The notes under the pieces were generated by a model, which was not told the origin of the DNA, made no database searches, and saw only the letters and a program-made list of their open reading frames with translations. A program made the position numbers and the translations under genes. DNA of 42,069 nt from Clostridia bacterium. GTDB lineage: Bacteria > Bacillota > Clostridia > Christensenellales > CAG-917. Every line of letters begins with the position of its first letter. Positions within the stretch are counted from its first letter, which is position 1. Of this stretch, positions 8,629 through 15,260 are shown piece by piece. The stretch lies in contig CAAFLX010000008.1 in the NCBI GenBank assembly GCA_900763875.1, positions 1 through 42,069 of the forward strand, given 5' to 3'.

Positions 8629-8732
8629 TGCAACGAAGTTGCAATATCACTTGCGCAAAGCGCAAATATCACTGTTGCCCTAGGCAACAATATCACGCAC
8701 GCTTGCGTGCATATCACTGCAACGTAGTTGCA
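8629..8732. repeat. Mini-hairpin array 2 (ATATCAC-linked)
   Basis: Five hairpins in strict order: TGCAAC-GAA-GTTGCA, TTGCGC-AAA-GCGCAA, TGTTGCC-CTA-GGCAACA, GCACGC-TT-GCGTGC and TGCAAC-GTA-GTTGCA. All four linkers are exactly ATATCAC (8644, 8666, 8690 and 8711). The period is 21-24 bp. Arms differ between units but always pair. Confidence 0.9.
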
Positions 8733-8769
8733 CATACCGTTTATAAATACGAATTTTGCAATAAAAAAA

Positions 8770-8796
8770 ATGCCATCGTCAGATGACATCTTTTTT
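8770..8796. terminator. Terminator of the HU gene
   Basis: Arms ATGCCATC (8770-8777) and GATGACAT (8782-8789) form a stem with one G-U pair in the minus-strand RNA, followed on that strand by eight U residues. The other side carries TTTTTT, so it may work both ways. Confidence 0.7.
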
Positions 8797-8821
8797 ATAA
8801 AATTTTGTCGTATCAAAGCAA

Positions 8822-9094
8822 TTAGTTGAACAAATCCTTGAACGCTTTGCCGAATTTGACGACGGGAGCTTTGCTTGCCGCAATCGTGATGGGCTGTTTG
8901 GTGAGAGGATTGAAGCCTTGTCTTTCGGCTTTCTCTTTGATTTCGTAGGATGCAAAGTTTGCGATTGCAACCTTGTCGCCTGCTTTGAGTGCGTCTGCGA
9001 TGACTGCTGCGTATGCGTCCACTGCTGCCGTTGCGTCTTTGATGGAAAGGTCAGCTTTTGCTGCCACTGCTTTGATAAATTCTGCTTTATTCAT
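8822..9094 (-). CDS. hup: HU family DNA-binding protein
   Basis: Small nucleoid protein of 90 aa that bends DNA as a dimer. The sequence follows the HU pattern: N-terminal helices (MNKAEFIKAVA), then the beta-saddle around VAIANFASYEIKEKA, and the flexible arm with GFNPLTKQPITI ending in KFGKAFKDL. Usual family length is about 90. The ATG at 9094 is chosen over one two codons upstream (9100) because AGGAGG at 9102-9107 is 7 nt from 9094 but only 1 nt from 9100. It is monocistronic, with its own promoter and terminator. In this A-tract-rich genome HU may have many curved targets (inference). Confidence 0.95.
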   Translation of the reverse strand: MNKAEFIKAVAAKADLSIKDATAAVDAYAAVIADALKAGDKVAIANFASYEIKEKAERQGFNPLTKQPITIAASKAPVVKFGKAFKDLFN

Positions 9095-9123
9095 TTTCAT
9101 TCCTCCTTGGGGATTGTAAGCCC

Positions 9124-9152
9124 ATTATAGACGAAAAATGCGCTCAATGCAA
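9124..9152 (-). promoter_or_regulatory. Promoter of the HU gene
   Basis: Minus-strand TTGCAT (9147-9152), a 17-bp spacer and a perfect TATAAT (9124-9129), some 30 nt from the start codon. Confidence 0.7.
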
Positions 9153-9323
9153 TACTTTTTTTAATATTTGCACAGCAAGGAGCGGCACTTAGGCTTGTTT
9201 CGGCTTGATTTTTCTTTTGTCAAACTTACAGTTTGAAGAGAGCGAGATATTGCCAAAAAAAATGAATTATCCTTTGCAGTTGCAAATTCCGTCAATAAGA
9301 ATGCCTTGAACGGGGTTTTCATT

Positions 9324-9372
9324 TATCCGCTTGCGTGCTTTGCGCGCCAAACATCAAGCATGTACGCGCACG
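9324..9372. repeat. TATCCGCTTGCGTGC module, copy 2
   Basis: Matches 8291-8340 with scattered changes (CCAAACATCAAGCA versus CTAAACACCAAGCA). It lies just upstream of the aminotransferase promoter. The remainder of 9153-9444 shows nothing recognisable. Confidence 0.65.
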
Positions 9373-9444
9373 AAAGTGATTTTTTTGAGGGCAGAATACT
9401 GACAAAATTGCCGTTTTGTATGGTTTATTCGCTCGTTTTGCATA

Positions 9445-9473
9445 TTTACATTCGAGGCGGCGTTTGGTATAAT
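9445..9473 (+). promoter_or_regulatory. Promoter of the class III aminotransferase
   Basis: TTTACA (9445-9450), a 17-bp spacer and TATAAT (9468-9473) with a TGG extended -10. The 14 bases GTTTGGTATAATAA are identical to those in the promoter of the following aldolase gene. Confidence 0.75.
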
Positions 9474-9506
9474 AAACGTGATTCCAAAATTTTTAGGAGG
9501 CGAATT

Positions 9507-11138
9507 ATGGCAAACGGCTACGGCATTTCCAAATGGCAAGATGCAAAGCAAATCAATAAAGAACTCAAAAACTTGACCGATCAACCCATTTATTGCGTAT
9601 CGGAAGAGGCTCTCAAAGACGTGCTCGATCACTTTGACACCAAGTGCGCAAAATCCAAGGCGATTACGACCGAGGCAAAGAAGTATATTCCGGGCGGCGT
9701 GCAACACAATCTTGCGTTCAACTTCCCGTTCCCGATGTGTATGGACAAGGCGGAAGGCGCATATTTGTATGACCGCGACGGCAACAAATACATCGACTTT
9801 TTGCAAGCCGGCGGCCCGACCATTTTGGGCAGCAACTTCCCTGCGGTGAGAGAAAAAGTGTTTGAACTTCTCAACCACTGCGGGCCTGTCACGGGTCTTT
9901 TCCACGAGGGCGAACTCTTGCTTGCAAAGAAAATCAGCGAACTGATGCCTGCTTGCGAAATGTTCCGTATGCTGGGTTCTGGCACGGAATCGGTTATGGC
10001 GGCAATCCGCGTTGCTCGTTGCGCAACCAAGAAAAAACGCGTCATCAAAGTGGGCGGCGCATACCACGGCTGGTCTGACCAAATGGTGTACGGTTTGAAG
10101 ATTCCCGGCAGCCGTCAATTCCTCGAATCGCACGGTATCCCCGGTTGCTACAAGACCACCGACGAAGTGCGTCCCAACGACCTCGATATGCTTGAGGCAA
10201 TGCTCAAAAAGAATACGCTCAGAGGCGGCACTGCCGCTGTCATCGTTGAACCTGTCGGCCCTGAATCGGGCACTCGTCCCATCGACTTCGACTTCAACGA
10301 AAAGGCGAGAATCCTTGCAAGAAAATACGGCGCGCTCTTCATTTTCGACGAGGTTGTCACGGGATTCAGAGTGGGCATCCACGGCGCGGCAGGCTATTTC
10401 TTCGGCGATAAATACAAGGTTGACGACACTCCCGTCACCATCGATGGCGAGCCTTGGATGGTTGACGACAAAAAGGTCGTTGACGGCAAAATCGTCAAGT
10501 TCAGACGTCAAGGCACGGGCAGAGATATGTATCCCGACCTCACCGTATTTGGCAAAATCGTTGCGGGCGGCTATCCCTCGGCAGGCGGCGTGGGCGGCAA
10601 GAAAGAATACGTTTCTCTCATGGCGGCAGGCGTTGCGGGTATGGGCAAAAAGGCGTACGTCGGCGGCACGCTCGCGGCAAACCCCCTCAGCTCCTATGCA
10701 GGATACGTCGCAATTTGCGAAATCGAAAAGAACAACGCTTGCGAAGTTGCGGGTAGGGCAGGCGACCGCCTCGCGGCAGGGCTTAAAGCTCTCGTGAAAA
10801 AATACAATCTTCCGTACGTTGTCTACAACCAAGGCAGTATTGTCCACCTCGAATGTACGGGCGCAATGAGCTATGACTTCTCAAATATGTGCTTGCTCGG
10901 CTCGGTCATTCCGATGCTCAAAAAGAAACCCGAAATGCTCAGAAGAAAAGTTGCTATGGAGCAAATGGGCGCGGCATATATGGCAAACGGAATCGTCACA
11001 CTCGCTGGCAGCCGTCTTTACACGTCTATGGCGGACACCGACGAGATTATCGACGAGGCACTCGAACGCTTCGACGCGGTTTTCAAGACTGTCGTAAAGT
11101 GCGATGACCCGTCGAGATTTGAAAAGAAACCTCACTAA
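9507..11138 (+). CDS. Class III (GSA aminomutase-like) PLP aminotransferase
   Basis: PLP enzyme of aminotransferase class III, nearest in motifs to glutamate-1-semialdehyde aminomutase-like proteins, 543 aa (typical members about 430-460). Seen: YIPGGVQHN near the N-terminus, the phosphate-binding SGTESVMAAIRVAR, GAYHGWSDQ, IVEPVGPESG, the PLP-ring aspartate D281 in FDEVVTGFR and the Schiff-base lysine K350 in VFGKIVAGG. The D-to-K distance is 69 residues against about 28 in classical GSA aminomutase, so about 40 residues (VDDTPVTIDGEPW...GTGRDMY) are inserted near the active site. The start at 9507 has AGGAGG 6 nt upstream. No heme genes are near, and the neighbour is a class II aldolase with a matching promoter. 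A catabolic or amino-sugar role is therefore more likely than tetrapyrrole synthesis (inference); substrate unknown. Confidence 0.85.
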   Translation: MANGYGISKWQDAKQINKELKNLTDQPIYCVSEEALKDVLDHFDTKCAKSKAITTEAKKYIPGGVQHNLAFNFPFPMCMDKAEGAYLYDRDGNKYIDFLQAGGPTILGSNFPAVREKVFELLNHCGPVTGLFHEGELLLAKKISELMPACEMFRMLGSGTESVMAAIRVARCATKKKRVIKVGGAYHGWSDQMVYGLKIPGSRQFLESHGIPGCYKTTDEVRPNDLDMLEAMLKKNTLRGGTAAVIVEPVGPESGTRPIDFDFNEKARILARKYGALFIFDEVVTGFRVGIHGAAGYFFGDKYKVDDTPVTIDGEPWMVDDKKVVDGKIVKFRRQGTGRDMYPDLTVFGKIVAGGYPSAGGVGGKKEYVSLMAAGVAGMGKKAYVGGTLAANPLSSYAGYVAICEIEKNNACEVAGRAGDRLAAGLKALVKKYNLPYVVYNQGSIVHLECTGAMSYDFSNMCLLGSVIPMLKKKPEMLRRKVAMEQMGAAYMANGIVTLAGSRLYTSMADTDEIIDEALERFDAVFKTVVKCDDPSRFEKKPH

Positions 11139-11146
11139 AACGTACG

Positions 11147-11173
11147 GTCGGCGCAAATTTGCGCCGACTTTTT
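11147..11173 (+). terminator. Terminator of the aminotransferase gene
   Basis: Perfect 11-bp stem GTCGGCGCAAA (11147-11157) with TTTGCGCCGAC (11158-11168), followed by TTTTT, 8 nt after the stop codon. Confidence 0.85.
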
Positions 11174-11291
11174 CTATCCGAAAAAAATGTGGTTTTTGGC
11201 GGTTTTGCAATACCGAGCGCGTCAAAACCGCCAAATTTTTAATTTTTCTACAAAATATTGGCAATTTTTTCGCCGCGCAAAAAATATTGAC

Positions 11292-11319
11292 TTGATTTTT
11301 CGCGCGCGTTTGGTATAAT
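11292..11319 (+). promoter_or_regulatory. Promoter of the double-domain aldolase
   Basis: TTGATT (11292-11297), a 16-bp spacer containing CGCGCGCG, and TATAAT (11314-11319) with a TGG extended -10. The -10 region GTTTGGTATAATAA is identical to that of the aminotransferase promoter. Confidence 0.7.
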
Positions 11320-11375
11320 AACATCAAGAATAATCGTGGTCGTATATCACCATACGACAACTTCAGGAGATTGAT

Positions 11376-12674
11376 ATGAACGAATTGATTGTCGCAAACA
11401 TCAACAAGTATGCGAAAATGCTCGCGGAAAAGAAATATTTGCAAAGCGGTTACGTCGCGGTCAGAGAGGAGGACGGCATCGTCATCACCAATCCGCGCAT
11501 CGACTACACCGACGTCAAAGAGGACGACTTGACTTTTGTCAACGACAAGAATATCGAAACGCTCGAAGGAAACTTCCGCGCGGCTGCCGTCATCTTGTTT
11601 TGCGCAATCCGTCAAGACAAAAACGCTCACGCCGCCGCTATCGTGGACAGCGACAGCACGGTTGACTTCTCCAAAAAGAGAAAAACCCTTATGCCTATCC
11701 TCGACGATTTGGCGCAAGTTTGCGGCGTGTCCATAAAGTGCGCCCAAAAGAACGTCGCTTCCGACGTCGTTGCCGCGCTTTCGGGACAACGCAACTGCTG
11801 TTTGCTCCCCGAAGCAGGCGCAGTCGTGACGGGACGCACGCTCGATGAAGTGTTCACCGCAACCCTCGTCTTGGACAAGGCTTGCAATGCCGAACTTCTT
11901 GCCGAAAGCAAGGGCGGCACGAAACATATGAGCGCAATCGCCGCTTTCCTCGAACACGTCGTGTTCAAGCTCAAATATTCCAAAACCAACCAAAGCCAAC
12001 AAAAAGCGGCTGAGAGCGGCACGGAAGAAAAGAAAGAGGACAAGCCCTCCGCAGTAGTCACCGACGATGAAAAGAGAATCGCACAAGAAATCAAGGACGC
12101 AGGCGAAAGACTTCTCGATGAAAACCTCGTGCAAGGCACTTGGGGCAACATCGCCGTCAAGCTCGACGACAAGTTTATGCTTGCAACCCCCTCCGGCATC
12201 GATTACGTTATGCTCAGACCCGAACAAATGGCAAAGGTCGATATGGCAACGCTCGAATGGAGCGGCACAAACAAGGCAACCAGCGAAAAGGGTGTGCATG
12301 CAATTCTTTTAAGACGTGACAAAGAAACCACTGCAACCATTCATACGCACCCGTTCTACGGCTGTATTCTCGCAGCAATGGGCGTTGCACTGCCCGTGCC
12401 CGAAAAGTATCAAGACGTTTTGGGCAAGGAAATTCCGTGCGCAAAACCCGCTCTTCCCGGCACAAACAATCTCGTGAAAAACGTCGGAGCGGCAATCGGC
12501 GATGCGTGCGCTTGCTTTATGGGACACCACGGCGTTGTGGTTAGAGGCAAAGACCTTGAGGACGCTTTTGCAATTTGCAGAGCACTCGAAGACGCTTGCC
12601 GCGACTATCTCACCGACGAGGCGGCTGACGAGGACGATGAGGCGGCAATCGAAAAGGCGGCTGACGAAGAATAA
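11376..12674 (+). CDS. Tandem class II aldolase/adducin protein with degenerate N-domain
   Basis: 432 aa with two class II aldolase-like (FucA/AraD fold) domains. The C-terminal domain (about 225-415) is intact: GTWGNIAV, E304 in EKGVHA, metal ligands H323 and H325 in HTHP, and H385 in GHHGVVVRG. The N-terminal domain (about 1-190) keeps the fold pattern (RQDKNAHAAAI, EAGAVVTGRTLDEVF). It has DSD where HTH is expected and EA in place of HH, so it probably cannot bind the catalytic metal. A low-complexity Lys/Glu linker joins the domains and the C-terminus is acidic (ADEDDEAAIEKAADEE). Start: AGGAGA lies 5 nt before ATG. The reaction is presumably aldol cleavage of a phosphorylated or acidic sugar; substrate unknown. 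Paired with the aminotransferase. Confidence 0.85.
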   Translation: MNELIVANINKYAKMLAEKKYLQSGYVAVREEDGIVITNPRIDYTDVKEDDLTFVNDKNIETLEGNFRAAAVILFCAIRQDKNAHAAAIVDSDSTVDFSKKRKTLMPILDDLAQVCGVSIKCAQKNVASDVVAALSGQRNCCLLPEAGAVVTGRTLDEVFTATLVLDKACNAELLAESKGGTKHMSAIAAFLEHVVFKLKYSKTNQSQQKAAESGTEEKKEDKPSAVVTDDEKRIAQEIKDAGERLLDENLVQGTWGNIAVKLDDKFMLATPSGIDYVMLRPEQMAKVDMATLEWSGTNKATSEKGVHAILLRRDKETTATIHTHPFYGCILAAMGVALPVPEKYQDVLGKEIPCAKPALPGTNNLVKNVGAAIGDACACFMGHHGVVVRGKDLEDAFAICRALEDACRDYLTDEAADEDDEAAIEKAADEE

Positions 12675-12707
12675 GAAAAATCAGACGAAACTATTCGTGA
12701 TATAAGA

Positions 12708-12739
12708 AAAAAACGCTTTTTCAAAAGCGTTTTTTTCGT
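12708..12739. terminator. Bidirectional terminator between aldolase and HdeD-like gene
   Basis: Stem AAACGCTTTT (12711-12720) with AAAAGCGTTT (12723-12732), with an A-run before and a T-run after, serves both convergent genes. Confidence 0.8.
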
Positions 12740-12791
12740 TAGGGGGAAAATTATTAGGAACAATCAAAAAGCATTTGATTGCGTTGTGAAC

Positions 12792-13400
12792 TTATCTTTG
12801 GTCGTCGCAGGCACTGTCGTCCATTTCGTTTTCGTTGAAAACCGCCGCTCTTTGAACAAAGCCTTTGAAAAACTTTTTGACGCGCAGTGCAACAATCCAG
12901 TCGCCAAGCATCGAGATGCCGTGTGTGATGAGGAATACGCCCACCATAATCGTCATGGAAATTGCGCCGCCAATCGGGTCGAAGAAGGTGAGGAATCCAA
13001 ACAGAATTTCAAGAATCGAGAAGATGAGCAGCGTCCACCAGTAGGGTACGTGATATTTGCTTGCGGATATTGAAAGCGACAGCTCCGAGATGCCCTCGAT
13101 GATAAACCACATCGCAAATATGAACGGGATAAAGCCTGCAACGACGCCCTTGTTGGCAAGAAGAATGATGCCAAGCAGGGTGGTGATGATGCCGTCCGCA
13201 AGAAACGCGCCTCCGCCCACAAAGCCCGCCGTTGTGAAAAATCCCACGATTTCAACAATACCGATAATCAACACGATTGCGCCAACGACGTAGGCAAAAA
13301 CGCTCATAGTGGTGTCAACCGGCAAACAGAAACACACGATTCCTGCAACGATCATCAATATACTTGCCAAAAACCACAAAACTGTTGTTGATTTTTTCAT
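12792..13400 (-). CDS. HdeD/DUF308 family membrane protein
   Basis: 202-aa integral membrane protein with about six hydrophobic segments arranged as two three-helix halves, matching the HdeD-type DUF308 family (linked to acid resistance in enterobacteria; role in Gram-positives unclear). The helices start right after MKKSTT and end near residue 175. The C-terminal cytosolic tail is charged and finishes acidic (ENEMDDSACDDQR). The ATG at 13400 has AGAGGT 7 nt upstream; the longer upstream frame is not coding-like. Monocistronic. Confidence 0.82.
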   Translation of the reverse strand: MKKSTTVLWFLASILMIVAGIVCFCLPVDTTMSVFAYVVGAIVLIIGIVEIVGFFTTAGFVGGGAFLADGIITTLLGIILLANKGVVAGFIPFIFAMWFIIEGISELSLSISASKYHVPYWWTLLIFSILEILFGFLTFFDPIGGAISMTIMVGVFLITHGISMLGDWIVALRVKKFFKGFVQRAAVFNENEMDDSACDDQR

Positions 13401-13525
13401 AGATATTACCTCTTTTGGTTTGTTTTCTACACATATTATATAATCCTCAAACGTGTAGTCAACTCCACTATGTGCAATATATGGGGCAAAATACACACAT
13501 ATGGCAAAAGATGTTTAATAATGCG

Positions 13526-13690
13526 TAAAAATTTATTCAAACCGCAAAAAACTATGAAAAAACGCTTAAAAAATGCTGTAAAATCGACCAAAAAAATGCG
13601 AAAAAATCGTGCGAATATAACGCGAAAATCGCCGCAAAAGAACGATAATAAACACAATAAAACGCAAGAAAAAACGATAATAAAGCAATA
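13526..13690. repeat. Helically phased A-tract region (candidate curved DNA)
   Basis: A-tracts begin at 13546, 13557, 13568, 13580, 13590 and 13601, i.e. every 10-12 bp. The lysine-rich 73-codon frame over this stretch is a by-product of the A-runs, with no ribosome binding site. Confidence 0.7.
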
Positions 13691-13714
13691 AAAATAGGCT
13701 TGCGAACAAGCCTA
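13690..13714 (-). terminator. Terminator of the zinc-ribbon membrane protein gene
   Basis: Perfect stem TAGGCTTG (13695-13702), loop CGAA, CAAGCCTA (13707-13714), followed on the minus strand by five U residues. Confidence 0.75.
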
Positions 13715-13844
13715 CAATTTGTGATTTTTCAACCAAGTCAAACGTCAAAACATTGGCATCAAAAAGTGAATTGTCTCTTTAATGTGAGTTATCTCTTTTA
13801 AGATTTTCATTTTACCTTATCTTTTTAAGGTTATCTATTAGGGG

Positions 13845-14381
13845 TTATTTCTTTTCGACGTCGAGCATTCGTCCGCAATACTCGCACCTGACTTGCAAGT
13901 TGTTGCTCGTTTTGGTGATGCCACCGCAGTAGGGGCACTGAATCGTGTACATGCCAAGGTCGTCGGGACGATTGTTGATGGGCAAAACTGTGTTGCCGTC
14001 AATGGTGTAATCGGTGAGATATTGCTTGTCGATGCACGTTCTGATTGCGCCGACAACCTCGATTGGTTGCATCGAGAGGTGGTTGGCAATCTCGTTTGCG
14101 TCTCTAAAACCCTCGCGCTTTATTGCGTCGATGATGCGCGCATACTTCTTTTGAGGAGCATAGCGCACCCACGCTATCGGCGAGCCGTAAAAGCCAAGCA
14201 CCATAAATATGATGCCGATTGACATCATGGCAGTGTAAAGTGCGCCGCCATCGTCCTTGCCTCGTGCGCCAAGCACCGTCAAAACAACGCCGATTGGCAG
14301 CAAAAGCGTAAAGACGACGCTCACGACAAGTTGCCTTGTCAAATGCTTTTGAAGTTTGGTTTTTTTTGTGTTGTTTTTCAT
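13845..14381 (-). CDS. Membrane protein with winged-helix-like and zinc-ribbon segments
   Basis: 178-aa protein of unknown function. After a basic N-terminus (MKNNTKKTKLQKH) there are two TM helices (about 15-36 and 45-66). A cytosolic segment that looks helix-turn-helix or winged-helix-like follows (IIDAIKREGF...EIANHLSMQPIEVVGAI...). The C-terminus is a zinc ribbon, CPYCGG...CEYCGR. This layout suggests a membrane-tethered sensor or regulator, but no partner is evident. The chosen ATG has no Shine-Dalgarno site. A strong promoter ends 6 nt before it, so translation is probably leaderless. Confidence 0.7.
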   Translation of the reverse strand: MKNNTKKTKLQKHLTRQLVVSVVFTLLLPIGVVLTVLGARGKDDGGALYTAMMSIGIIFMVLGFYGSPIAWVRYAPQKKYARIIDAIKREGFRDANEIANHLSMQPIEVVGAIRTCIDKQYLTDYTIDGNTVLPINNRPDDLGMYTIQCPYCGGITKTSNNLQVRCEYCGRMLDVEKK

Positions 14382-14387
14382 ATTTTT

Positions 14388-14416
14388 ATTGTATTGCAAA
14401 AGCCCGTTTTCGTCAA
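14388..14416 (-). promoter_or_regulatory. Promoter placing transcription start at the ATG
   Basis: Minus-strand TTGACG (14411-14416), a 17-bp spacer and TACAAT (14388-14393). Only 6 nt separate the -10 from the ATG at 14381, so the start of transcription should coincide with the start codon. Confidence 0.65.
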
Positions 14417-14479
14417 CAAAATGTTGTGTGATTGCTTTGTTTTTTCCACGCAAAATCCCCACCGATTTGCCTTCGCGCA

Positions 14480-14612
14480 TTTTGCGTTCATTTTGCGTTC
14501 ATCTTGCGTAAATGTTGCTTAATATGTTGCTTAATTGCTTATTTGATTACTTGCTTGATTGTTTACTTAATTGGTTGCTAATTGGTTGCTAATTGGTTGC
14601 TGATTGGTTGTT
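14480..14612. repeat. Intergenic 11-bp tandem repeats
   Basis: TTTTGCGTTCA-type units with 11-bp period (14480-14510), then degenerate GCTTAATT-like sequence, then AATTGGTTGCT repeated at exactly 11-bp steps (14569, 14580, 14591 and, imperfect, 14602). Nothing else is recognisable in 14417-14736. Confidence 0.75.
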
Positions 14613-14736
14613 TAATTTGTTCCTTAATTGGTTGTGCAAACGGGCAAAAGAGCGTGCGTTGTCGGACGGAACGTTGTGAAAAATTCGGGTGATTTTCTAA
14701 AAACCTAAATATTACATAAGTTTTTCGAGGGCGAGG

Positions 14737-14764
14737 TTGACGAATGAAAATCGGGTGTTATAAT
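14737..14764 (+). promoter_or_regulatory. Promoter of the small membrane protein at 14796
   Basis: TTGACG (14737-14742), a 16-bp spacer and TATAAT (14759-14764). Confidence 0.7.
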
Positions 14765-14795
14765 GGTGTCAATCAAAAATTTCGGAGGTCATAAA

Positions 14796-15083
14796 ATGGG
14801 CAAAAAACCGTCTAAAAGCGTTATGAACCAAATTTTATGTTATGGACTTATTTTGGCTGCGTTGCTTGGCATCGTGGCAATCATTCTCGTTGCCGAGGGC
14901 ACGTACAAGATCGAGGGCGTTTGGTGCGCGCTTGCAACCACGCTTGTCATCGCACTTGCAGGCGCGTGGTATGGCTGGAACAATGCAAGACTCCCCGGCG
15001 TGGGCGGCAAAGTGGCATACATATTTACGGTGATTATCATCATCACAATGATACTGTTTGTGCCGATTTATTTGTTTGCATAA
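14796..15083 (+). CDS. Small three-helix membrane protein, unknown function
   Basis: 95-aa protein not assigned to a family. The N-terminus is basic (MGKKPSKSVMNQ), followed by three hydrophobic segments at about 14-36, 43-62 and 72-94. Between the second and third is a short WYGWNNARLPGVGG loop. GGAGGT stands 6 nt before the ATG, and the gene has a clear promoter and a perfect terminator, so it is expressed as a stand-alone unit. The longer frame from 14763 would start inside the promoter and is rejected. Confidence 0.75.
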   Translation: MGKKPSKSVMNQILCYGLILAALLGIVAIILVAEGTYKIEGVWCALATTLVIALAGAWYGWNNARLPGVGGKVAYIFTVIIIITMILFVPIYLFA

Positions 15084-15100
15084 TCGCAATAAGAGATGAA

Positions 15101-15126
15101 AAACAACCGCAATTGCGGTTGTTTTT
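15101..15126. terminator. Terminator after the small membrane protein, possibly bidirectional
   Basis: Perfect 12-bp stem AAACAACCGCAA (15101-15112) with TTGCGGTTGTTT (15113-15124), then further T. It may also end brnQ transcripts from the other strand. Confidence 0.85.
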
Positions 15127-15260
15127 CTTATGCTTTTGGGTGAAGTATATTTTTAAGTGCTGCACTTCATTTGACAATTATTTCTTTTTGGTGAATTACA
15201 TTTTCAAATGCAATACCCAAAAATTGCGAATTGAAACTTTGATGTGGTGGCTTATTGCTT

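Larger units (their letters stand above)
7771..8769. other. Gene-free repeat field upstream of HU
   Basis: About 1 kb without a credible gene. It holds, in order, a dispersed repeat (7801-8093), a 93-bp duplicated block (8117-8209), a mini-hairpin array (8211-8285), a short TATCCGCTTGCGTGC module (8291-8340), undistinguished sequence, the second 93-bp block (8535-8627) and a second hairpin array (8629-8732). Open frames here are short, lie inside repeats and lack ribosome binding sites. Confidence 0.75.

Noticed and set aside
8629..8732. CRISPR-like array of short repeats and variable units
   Set aside because: The constant part is only 7 bp, every variable unit is a self-complementary hairpin, and no cas gene is in the window; it fits a palindromic repeat array instead.
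9095..9100. HU start two codons upstream
   Set aside because: AGGAGG would be only 1 nt from that ATG; the downstream ATG has ideal 7-nt spacing.
9354..10847. 497-codon minus-strand open frame opposite the aminotransferase
   Set aside because: It is antisense to a gene with clear PLP motifs and has no ribosome binding site; composition is that of a shadow frame.
9507..11138. Annotation as hemL (glutamate-1-semialdehyde aminomutase)
   Set aside because: Class III motifs fit, but the long insertion, excess length and absence of heme genes nearby make the specific name unsafe.
10881..12299. 472-codon minus-strand open frame opposite the aldolase
   Set aside because: It spans two genes, a terminator and a promoter of the opposite strand; no recognisable domain.
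13470..13691. 73-codon Lys/Asn-rich frame
   Set aside because: Produced by phased A-tracts; no ribosome binding site or promoter in the right place.
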